Below, piece after piece: positions 52,521-61,713 of a stretch of DNA of 64,000 bases (positions are counted from its first letter, which is position 1; each line of letters starts with the position of its first letter). The notes under the pieces are model-generated. The model ran no database searches. It saw only the letters and a program-made list of their open reading frames with translations, and was not told the DNA's origin. A program made the position numbers and the translations under genes. This DNA comes from Geosiphon pyriformis. Taxonomy: Eukaryota; Glomeromycota; Glomeromycetes; Archaeosporales; Geosiphonaceae. The DNA lies in contig JAAOMT010000710.1 of the NCBI GenBank assembly GCA_016748015.1, positions 493,621-557,620 of the forward strand, given 5' to 3'.

Positions 52521-55500
52521 TTTAATTTGCTGCCTGTTGTCTATATTTCAATGATAATAATTGGTTCCAGATCTCATGGTATATCTTCTGGTCTGATTAA
52601 TGAAATTTGTGTTCCTAGTTGAGGTACTGATGACAATGATTTCTGTTTTACATGATAAATTTTTAACCAATTTCCATGTGCTACTTTCTTTAAAATTCTG
52701 TCTTTCAATTGTAACTTGTAAGCTCCATTTCCTAACACTTCGTGTATGTGGAATGGACCGTCCCACTTTGGGTCAAACTTTCCACTCCACTGTTTCTCAG
52801 CTTTTGTACGATGTAACAGTACTTGGTCTCCAATCTTGAATTCCATTGGTTGTTCTGGCAGGTGTTTATCATGTCTTTCTTTTTGTTGTTCTTAAGCGTA
52901 ACTAATATTGTCAGCTGCTGTTCTTTGATTGTTTTCCAACATTTCCATTAGCTAGTACGTTCTTTGGTGTAAGATAGCCTCAAAATTCTCTTCATTGATT
53001 GTTTTTGTTGGGTATGATAGTATCATTTGTTCAATCGGTAACATAGCTTTTTTTCTATAGACTAGTTTGAACGGTGTGAACTGAGTCATATTTTGTTTTA
53101 ATGTTCGGTATGCAAAGAGTACAGAAGATATGAATAAGTCCCATTCTTGTCTGTTTTTATGACTTATTTTTGCTAGTGCTTCACATAGTGTTCTGTTAAA
53201 CTGTTCTACCAGTCCATTTGTTTGTGGGTGGTATGGTAACGATAAGGGTCTCTTTATTCCAAACCGTTGGCTTAGTTCAGTCAGCATATTATTAACAAAG
53301 TGTGTTCCCTGATCAGATAATAATTTTTTCGGACATCCATGTCAGCAAATTAGGTCTTGATGTACAAATTTGGTGACTGTTTTGGTGTCGGCCACTTGGA
53401 TTGCTCTGGCTTCTGGCCATTTTGTAAGATAGTTTATAGCTACAGCAATATAATGATTTCCTTGAGATGTAATTGAAAGAGGTCTAACCAAATCGATCCC
53501 AATTCTATCAAATAGATTTCCAACTGGAATGGGTCAAAGTGGTTCTGTTGATCTTGCTCCTCCTCTTCGCTGGCATGCATCACAATTGAGCACGTATTTG
53601 AAAATGTCTTTATGCATAGTTGGCCAATAGTATAAGTTTAGTGTTCTTTCGAGGGTAGCGTCTTTGTTAAAGTGTTCTGCAGTCAGATCTGAGTGCACGC
53701 TATATAGTATAGTTTCTCTTTCACTGTCCATGATTAGTTGTTGTGGGTTGGGGTGGTTTCAGTATTCTCGTCAATATAGTTGGTTGTCTTGAATAAAATA
53801 ATTTCGGACTTGTTTTCATATGGTACTCTGTTCCTGTTGAGATAATATCTCCTTGAAACATAGTGTCGATAGGTACTGATGTAGTTGTTAATAAGTGAGT
53901 GTGTCCATGGGTCTGGGATTAGGTTTGTAGCATCTTCGACAAACTGTTAACATTGGTGTTCTTGGATCTTTTCTTGTAATAGACTTTGAGTGGGAATTGT
54001 TGCAGATAAGTACTCTATCTCGCATATTTTCCTTCTAGTTGTGGATTGTTGAGTAACCAAATAAGTCCTTTGTGGTCGGTATATAGATCAAATGGTTGAC
54101 TGAGGTAATGTTTCCAAGTCTGTATGGCCCAATAAATAGCAAGACATTCCAGATCTGTTGTGCTGTAATTTTTTTTTGCTGGGCTAGTGCTGCAACTAGT
54201 ATAGGCAACTGGGTGTTCTCTATTGTCTGGTCCTATCTGTGATAAGACTGCTCCTAGAGCATTTTTCAAGACATCCGTAGCAACAATGAACCGTTTAGTG
54301 AAATCTGGATAAATCAGGATTGGAGATGTGATCAATCGCTGCTTGAGATAGTCAAATGCTTTCTGTTGATCTTCCTTCCACAAGTACAGTATGTATTTGG
54401 ACAACAATTGATGGAGTGGTTTTGCGATGTTCGACAAACCTTTAACAAATTGATGATAATATTCTGCTAATCCTAGAAATCCTCATAATTCTCTGAAGTT
54501 GATTAGGGCTGGAAAATCCTTGACTTTTTGTACTTTATCTGGATCGGGTTTAACTCCATCTTTGCCGATTACATGTCCTAGGAATTTTAACTCAGTTTTT
54601 CCAAAGAAGCACTTCTCGAGATTGAGTTTCAATCTGGCATTATGAAGGCATTCGAAGACTTGTTGCAGGTGGAACAGATGGTCTTCGAATGTTTCGGAGA
54701 ACACGTTTGTGTTGTCTAAGTAGACTACTACTGATTTCCAAAGAATTCCTTTGTATACTACATCCATCAGGTGTTGAAACGTGGCAGGAGCATTACAAAG
54801 TCCAAAAGGCATTATGTTAAACTCGAAGTTTCCGTCTTGAGTGGTAAACACTGTTTTTCTTTTGTCTTTGGAGTTCATTTCAACTTGCTAGTAACCACTT
54901 GCTAAATCTACTGATGAGAACCATTTCTTTTTCCCTAGATTGTTCAGAATTTCCTGGATGAGGGGAGTGGGATAACTATCTCCTCGCATGATGCTATTTA
55001 GTTTTCGATAATTGATGCAGAATCGCACTTTTCCATTTTTCTTGGTAACCAAGACTACTGGTGAGGACCAAGGGCTTAATGATTCTTTGATTAGACCATT
55101 ATTAAGCATCCGTTGCACTTTTTGCTTAATTAGATTATTACCAGATGGGGGTATGCAGTAAGCTCATTGCTTAATTGGTCAAGCGTCTCCTGTATTAATC
55201 TGATGCTTCACAATGTCAATGTGTTTGAACTCATTTTCGCTGGCAAAGACATCGGCATATTGATTCAGAAAGACTTTGAGTTGCATTTGTTGCAGGGTAC
55301 TTAAATTTCCTAAATTCAATTTATTGATCTCTTCTGGTGTGAACAAGTAACTTTCTTTTAGCAAATTCCATACTTGTGAGGTAATGTCACAGAATAAGAA
55401 TAATTGTGCGAAATCTGGAATGGACTGGGGTTTTTCAGGATTCTGACTATCTGTGAATATAGAACTGATGAGGGTCTCTTCGGGGATTTTAATGACATCT

Positions 55501-55742
55501 TCTGTCAGGTTGTGGATGGGGATTTTGAAGTGTTTATGGGCTTTGGCTGGTAGGTATAAATTAGCAACATTGGCTAGGGAACAGATTTCGGGACTGGCTT
55601 CAAATAATAGGGCTTGATTTTGGATCTTTTGATTCACTTTGAGGATGTATTATCAGTATAGAGGAATAGAGATAACAGTGTCGGTGTGGATAAATTCTAC
55701 CTGATCATTGTTTTCCTTCATGAAATTAACTGGTATGTTTTC

Positions 55743-56111
55743 TCTTCCACTTGATCCAAACCCATTGATTCCTCAGGCAGTGAGGCCTGACTCTTCTCAG
55801 ATTGTTACCGGAGTTAATTAAGATATTTTGACTAGGGGTAGGAAGATAGCTTGGGCAATCTTTTCTTGTAATTCTATTTTATAAGATCTGTCCGAATTGT
55901 TCTGTAGCATCACAATAATGTTTCTTGTGTAACTGGCATTGATGATTCCTCTTTTTATGTTGATTCCTTTCTTGGCTAGACTAGATCGAAAGGCAACTTG
56001 TACCATTGTACTAACAGAAATTTCTAACGCTATCTTAAGATCTATTTTTACGAGAGAATGTGGGACTATAATGATGGGTGATTGTCCAGGATATCATAGG
56101 TCAAAACTGGC
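55743..56111 (-). pseudogene. dUTPase domain inside Ty3 Pol
   Basis: dUTPase hydrolyses dUTP to dUMP and keeps uracil out of cDNA. All five family motifs appear in order on the minus strand: motif 1 ASFDL (56097-56111, followed by a TGA), motif 2 RSSLAKKGI (55962-55988), motif 3 GIINASYTRNIIVML (ending near 55905; starts 55949), motif 4 EKIAQAIFLPLV (55830-55865), and the C-terminal arm GINGFGSSGR (55743-55772). The motif 3 Asp that activates water in the family is Asn here (codon 55938-55940). Stops near 55819, 55796 and 55775 separate motif 4 from motif 5. The position, between the zinc-ribbon region and RT, is unusual for a Ty3 element. Confidence 0.88.
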
Positions 56112-56339
56112 ATCAGTGTCATGCACTCTTTCGGGGCAGATTCCTTCTTCGTTGTCACTGTACTATTTTAGCTCTAGTTCTTTGGATAGGTCAGAATACA
56201 TGAGATACTGTTCTGTTTTGGTATCCTCAGTTGAATCTTGAAACGACATGTCCTTGGTGATCAATACCTCTTCTTCAGGTTCAGGTAGTTCAGTGATTGG
56301 AAACAGTATTCTTGGAGGCGAATTGAACATGAGATCACA

Positions 56340-56960
56340 TTTATCGCAGTACTGGAAGTGACAAGGGATCAAACAGTGATCGCATAGTTTGGTATTCAAA
56401 TCGGCCAACCTTTGCTCCTGTTCCTCGTGAATTGAGGCCAATTCCTGATATTGGTTCTGAAATGCATCTGGGTCATCTGTGAAGAAATCATCCTCGGGGT
56501 AGTCGGATCTAGTATATTTGGGCGTCCAAGGGTTGTCTTTAATTTTTCATATTTTTTCAGACATGGCGCCTTCGGCCTTGGCACTTGCCATTCTCCAGAT
56601 TTCGTGGTCATTGTGTGAATAACCGTCTAGTCTGTTGAGTGTTCGTTTCCAAGCGTCCTCAATGGGGGTTCCCTTTTGTACCCATTTGTTAATTAATATG
56701 GTGTATTGACAAGTCTCGTCACATGTTTCTCCTCTGCCAGGCACATTATTCCAGAGTCTTTCATTTGGCAGGATTTTGCCACATGCGAGACACAGCATGT
56801 GGTCCCACTTGCCTTGTCATTTTGGTTGTCCAAATCTTTCCAGTAAACAAGGCTTGCAATAGTATTTGGTGGCGGTGGGCTATTCTTTGTTGTCCCTGAT
56901 ACATGCGCTCATAGTAGATAGTTTTTTTCCACAATCGACACATATTAGTCTTGGGGGTTG
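56340..56960 (-). pseudogene. Cys-rich zinc-ribbon region of Ty3 Pol
   Basis: Three Cys clusters: CVDCG..CKPC (about 56945-56844), CLACG..CDETC (about 56800-56709), and CDHCLIPC..CDKC (about 56385-56320). The spacing resembles zinc ribbons. The region lies between protease and dUTPase. I know no described retrotransposon domain with this pattern. Function unknown; RNA or DNA binding is a guess. Two stops (Trp sites) interrupt it. Confidence 0.7.
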
Positions 56961-57634
56961 GTAAAATAAGTTTCTTTGATCCAAGATTATGTATCTTAGT
57001 AATGACGATTGGAGTTCTTCTTCGGCTCTGTTTTTTTCTTTTTCTTCCCAGATTGATGGTGGGGGTAGTTCAGTTCGATAATCATCTGCCCATAAAACCT
57101 GATAGGTCTCGATGGTTGGTGGCATTAATGTGTCTTCGAATTCAATAAGGGGTTCCTCAGTACATTGGTTTTTAAAGTGTTCGCACATAGCTGGGACTCG
57201 GGCATGCTGTCCGTTGAATGTGAGTTGAAGTTTTTGGGTGTTCCAGTCGAGAGTAGCGTTGGCTTTTGACAACCAGTCATTTTCTACTAGAGCTTAATAT
57301 TGAGTAGCTTCCATAATGAGTACTTTGGTAGGGATTTGGATTCCATTAATCTCGAAGGGGAAGTTGTCAATTTCTCCTATCGAGGTTTTTGTGTTCCCAT
57401 CCGCTGTAATGATCTGAGCAGTAGCAGCATGGTCTACTCGGTGATTTAGTTGGTCTATGAGCTGCTTCGTAATTATGCTACCAGCTGATTCACTATTCAG
57501 GATTAATTTAATGTCTATTCCTCCAACTCTGGCATCAGTGTATAGAGCTGTTATTGGTTTATCCTAATTGATGGCTGCTCCACTAAAAAGGCTATGTGTG
57601 TTCAACTTATCGATGTCAAAAAGAAATATGGTGG

Positions 57635-59740
57635 CTAGGGTGGTGTCTTCAGTAATAGTGGCTGGTGGGATATTGCTTTTTGTTTGCTTGGAAGGTTGGA
57701 AGATTGTTCTATATCCTTCCCTTCCACAGGTGTAGATTTATCAAAACCCTGGTCTTCCATAAGACTGAGATAGGAAGCTTGATTCGGGTATTCAGTTGGT
57801 GTTGGTCGAGATTGAGCAGGACTACAAGGGATTGGTCGAAATGGTCCACTGTTGGTTTGCACCTGATTGTTGTTGGAATTCCTCCATCCCTAATTATAGT
57901 CTATAGCTCGAGGTCTGGATGGGCTGTAAGAAAAAGTTTGATAGTGAGGGATTGCTTGTGTCATTAGTGGTGGTTGATAATAATTCTGGGACAGTGGTTG
58001 AGTGTATGGGACTTGTTGTGTGTATAGGGGCAGTTGATTCTAAGGTATGGAATATTAGGGTACTATGTTTTGCTGATATCTGGGTTGCTGGTATGGGTTT
58101 CCTTGATTTTGGTCCATGATCTTCCTTCTGCAATCACGGGTGATGTGTCTAGGTTTCTGGCAGTAGTAGCAGTTGTGGGGATCAGATCTCCAAGGTTGTT
58201 GCTGTTGCTGTGGGTATTTGCTGTTGTTGTTATTTTCTCTCCGTTGGGGTGGTTGGTAAGTTTCTGTAGTTCTGGCTAAGAATCCCTCAATTTTCTGAGT
58301 TAGTTTCTCACTCAATTAAGTTATCTTTGTGTCAATGTCAGAGGTTTCATTAATGGCTAAATTAATGGCTTGGATATGGTTTGCTTCTTGTTTTGCAGAT
58401 TCAAAATCATGAGTGAAAGTGACGGCGTTTTATAAACTGGTCGGATGGCGGAGTCTTATGGATCTTAGAATACTATTCCGCAATCCTTTAATGAATTGAT
58501 TAAGAACTTGTGCCATGGTGTAGTAGTCCCTTTTGATAGCTAATATTTGATGCAGGATTTGATTGAATTGTCCGAAATAAGTAGTTATGGCTTTGTGATC
58601 TTTTTGTTTAATTATGTTGAATTGATTCTGCAATCAGATTAACATATTGGGGTCACAGAAGTATTTCAGAAATGCGAGTTTAAACTTGGTAAAGGAGGTA
58701 GGCTTCTCTGCCAGGCTTTGGTATTACGAATTGGTGGTTTTAGTCAGAAAGAATGGCAGTGCCTGAACTGTGCAATCGTTGTTCCAACCATTAGTGGTAA
58801 TTGCTTTCTCAGCGTCCGCGATCCAAGAATATGCATTATCTTTTTCACCAGAGAATTTTTCCAATTTAATGATATTCTGGTAAGCCATGATCTGGTTAAT
58901 GGGTGGAGTGTTACTGGTTATGTTTAAAGAGATTGGTGTCCACATATTCGAGTATTTTCTGGGTGCTAATGCTGGTTGCTTTTCTTTGTTACTTGAACCA
59001 ATAGGTTGTAAGATAGCTGTTTCTTCCATTAGGGGAGATGCTAATTCTGCTAAGTTTTGTGCTGATGACTGTTCCTAAGTTGACGGGTTTTTTTCTGTTT
59101 AACTAGCTGCTAGGTTAAGATTTCCAAACAGCGATCCATATTTTCCTAGTGATTTGGTCCAACTGTGTTGATTCCAAGGGTGTGGATTTCCAGGAGTTCG
59201 TGATGTTTCCAACTGGGTTTCCAGGGGTGGGTTGAATACAATTCTACTTTGGAGTGTCTGATGGTATGATGGAGTTGTTGGGGAGAGGACCCTTGGTTTT
59301 TTGTTGACCGTGGACTTGGCTTGGACAGTTACGGGGTTGTTGGATTCATTTTTGTATTCTTCAGAGTCGGATTTCACTGGTTGTTGTACTTGGGAGAATT
59401 ATTGTGCCACATAATATTTAATGTCTATATTGATTATGCACAGAGTTTCAGCAATTGCTCAGGTAGTCATGGCTGTTGAGTATCCTAGTAAGCTTTGATG
59501 GATTTGTTCTCCAAGTCTTCCTGTATCAGTTGCATGGCCTAACAAGCAGTCAATTTTTGTATTGATATAGTTACAAAAATCACTTTCTGCATAAGCAGTT
59601 CCTGCTGGTATTCCTAGGTCTTTTCAAAAGTATTGAAATAGTGCTTTTCCATATGTGGAGTGGTCCTTTCCTATTGTTCCAATAGTTGCCACTTTTATGT
59701 ATTTTTGGGGGTGCTCTGTTTCTGTGGATTTATAATCTCA
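57635..59740 (-). pseudogene. Ty3 Gag with CCHC zinc knuckle (broken)
   Basis: Capsid and nucleocapsid protein. One frame runs from near the primer-binding site to TAG 57635-57637, broken by about a dozen single stops (for example TGA at about 59626, TAA at about 59398, TAG/TAA near 59070-59110). It contains a retrotransposon Gag-like region (EKFSGEKDNAYSWIADAE, about 58850) and a CCHC knuckle CYYCQKPRHITRDC (about 58135-58175). A Gln/Pro-rich tail follows. Pol continues in the -1 frame, so expression probably needs a -1 shift near 57640-57700; no classical slippery heptamer was found in phase. Confidence 0.85.
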
Positions 59741-59754
59741 CAGGGAGCACCAAA
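59737..59754 (-). other. Primer-binding site of the Ty3 element
   Basis: On the element strand the 5' LTR is followed after two bases by TGGTGCTCCCTGTGAG. The initial TGG would pair with a tRNA 3' CCA end. The tRNA was not identified. Confidence 0.65.
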
Positions 59755-60843
59755 TGTTACAGATAAACTTGGTGGGTATGAGAAATGGTAATGTTTGGTG
59801 CTCTCAATTATTGATGAATGCATCTTTCACGTAATTTTGTTGGCTTAGTCTTGATTATCAGTCTTTGAAGGTTTATTCCTGGATGTGAATTTTACCCATT
59901 GAGTTCTTTGGTTATAAGACACAGAGTTTGTCTTTCATCGATTGCAATGTTTTTCATAAATGTGAGCTTTCTTTTTCAAGCTAACGAGTGCAGTCATTAA
60001 GGTCTGGCATTGTCTTTTCGCCCTTTTGGTAAGCTAACAAGATAATGTTAATATCCAAAACTTAGAGGGAGCTTCCCTCTTTTACCAGGCTATCACAAAG
60101 TTTATTCCCAGACAGTCGATTTTACTATGTTGCCACTCCACAAAAAATAAGACAGAAAAAGAAAAAAAAAGAAAAAAAAAGAAAAGAGAGAAAAGATAAA
60201 TTAGTATCTTCAATTGCTGTGATCAAGAGTGATTGATCCAAATCGTTAATAGGTTCGAGGTGGTTATACTAAGAGCATCTGTTCTAGAATGGAGGTACGA
60301 GACAAGGGTTATTTCACGTAAATTTCATGAAGTTCAAGAACATGAATTTGCGATTCTGATTTCTTTTAATAATTGATTTATTTCAGGAGATGAACTAGAG
60401 AAGATAATAAAGGATGAAGGGGTATGGATATTTTAATTTCTGGTTTAGAGGTTCATATTTATTTTTTCTTCTCTGTCTTTTCTCACTTCTATAACTATTT
60501 GCTTTTATACATTCTTTTGGTTTTACAGAATTGCTTTCAATTATCTTGCTATTGCTAGCTATTGCTTTGTTGTTTCTGTTTATTGCTTCGTTTTTTTACG
60601 TTATCACTAGTTATTCTATGTTATAACATGTTATTTGACATTATTACATGTTATTCTGTGTTATCCTGCGTTATAACACATTATCCTACGTTATTGCATA
60701 CTATTCTGTGTTATCCTGCATTATAACACGTTATTCAACGTTATAATGTGTTATCCAATGTTATTGTGCGTTATTCTGTGTTATGTCACATTTTTGGTCA
60801 CGTTTTTTCATAACTTTGGATCAGTTTTTCTACTCGGGTAACA
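59755..60843 (-). repeat. 5' LTR of the Ty3 element (1089 bp)
   Basis: TGTTA..TAACA ends; matches 50648-51711. Contains 19 units of the 10-bp TTAT array (60601-60790), three more than the other LTR. Confidence 0.93.
60601..60790. repeat. 10-bp-period TTAT array, 19 units (right LTR)
   Basis: Nineteen 10-base units in perfect phase, eighteen starting TTAT and one CTAT. In element sense it lies about 50 bases inside the LTR start, in the U3 region upstream of where transcription should begin. Confidence 0.95.
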
Positions 60844-60942
60844 ATGGGATGGTTTTCTTGTTATATTTAATTGCCAATATCCTGTTTTAATTGCAATCAG
60901 TCTTTCGTGAGTTCCTTAATTCTATTTGTGTGATAATGTTAC
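60844..60942. other. Short spacer between the two Ty3 elements
   Basis: Begins with ATGG, the possible target duplication. Nothing else recognised. Confidence 0.35.
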
Positions 60943-61713
60943 TGTTATACTAAAGGCTTTCTTTTTAATGTCATGATGTAAGTTATTCTTCAATTTCTGA
61001 TTGTTGTGTGTATTTATGTATTCTTTCTCAGAGACTGAACTGAAATCTACCTGCTGTCTGGGGTTTTCTCTGAGGCTATTCTTGCAATTGCCTGATGTGT
61101 TTCTCTAATCTAGAAACACAGAATGTTAATGGCCTTTAGCGCTTTTTCTAATTCTTACAATAAAGCTTTTATCAATTAGTAACAACATAAATAATCTTGA
61201 TCAAGAATTATTCTTCCAAGGGATTCAGTTGATGAATAATAGTTTCATTCAATAAATAATACAAGTAAGTTTCTTAATACTTTGGGTTATGATAATTCAG
61301 TTTTAAATATTCTTTTTCATTTCTTTTTGATTTAAAGGTTTCTTGGAATATTTAATTTGAAAGTATGATTTAAAGTGAAATTTGTTGGATAAAATTAGAT
61401 CTATTGCTTGATAAATTATGATTTTTATTACTTGATTTTTTTTTCTCAATATTAAAGCTACTGTATATATATATGTTTGTAGTTCTATAAGAAAACACAA
61501 TATAATACTTTCTTTTTGATATTTCAATTTGGTGTTTGCTGCTATCACCAGTTGGTGTTGGCTGCTATTGTGAACTGGTGCTTGCCATTATTGCAAGATG
61601 GTGTTTGCTATTATGTTAATTATTACCTTTCTAAGATTATTACTGCGCTATATTATGATTGAATAGTTTATATTATTTTTATGATTCTTTTGCTAAATTC
61701 TTAAATCATAACA
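60943..61713 (-). repeat. Probable 3' LTR of a second Ty3 element
   Basis: The right end is well set: TAACA at 61709-61713 followed on the element strand by a polypurine tract (GAAAGGAGGGAATAA), as in the first element. The left end at TGTTATAC (60943) is chosen by likeness to TGTTATAG of the first LTR. The matching 5' LTR lies outside the window, so length is unproven. Contains a minisatellite at 61529-61615. Confidence 0.5.
61529..61615. repeat. Minisatellite in the second LTR, about 4 units of 22-26 bp
   Basis: Imperfect units around TTGGTGTTTGCTGCTAT, repeated about four times head to tail. Confidence 0.75.

Larger units (their letters stand above)
51726..57640 (-). pseudogene. Ty3 Pol polyprotein with dUTPase and C-terminal extension (broken)
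   Basis: Domains from the N-terminus: protease (about 57590-57290; active-site motif reads NSES instead of Asp-Ser-Gly-Ser, Asn codon 57495-57497); Cys-rich region with three CxxC pairings (56340-56960); dUTPase (55743-56111); RT (about 55180-54480; YLDN at 54711-54719 where YxDD is expected, CINYRK for CIDYRK); RNase H (about 54440-54000); integrase (about 53700-52600; HHCC finger, GIDLV, LSDQG, Glu in NGLVEQFN, and a GPF module WDGPFHIHEV); then an unknown C-terminal extension to 51726. Many stops fall at Trp or Arg sites, with TGA most common. The reading frame shifts between 54015 and 53731, and again near 52560. Confidence 0.9.
50648..60843 (-). mobile_element. Ty3/gypsy LTR retrotransposon with dUTPase, inactivated
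   Basis: A 10.2-kb element read on the minus strand. Order from its 5' end: LTR (60843-59755), primer-binding site, Gag, Pol (protease, Cys-rich zinc-ribbon region, dUTPase, RT, RNase H, integrase, C-terminal extension), polypurine tract, LTR (51711-50648). Both LTRs begin TGTTA and end TAACA in both orientations. More than thirty in-frame stops and a few frameshifts. RT and protease active sites are lost. The two LTRs differ at many sites, nearly all transitions, so the insertion is old or mutated fast. Confidence 0.93.

Noticed and set aside
50648-60843. Alternative genetic code (TGA as Trp) for this genome
   Set aside because: Host genes in the window use TGA as a normal stop (cyclin, 9476-9478) and TGG for Trp; transition decay of the elements explains the in-frame TGA codons.
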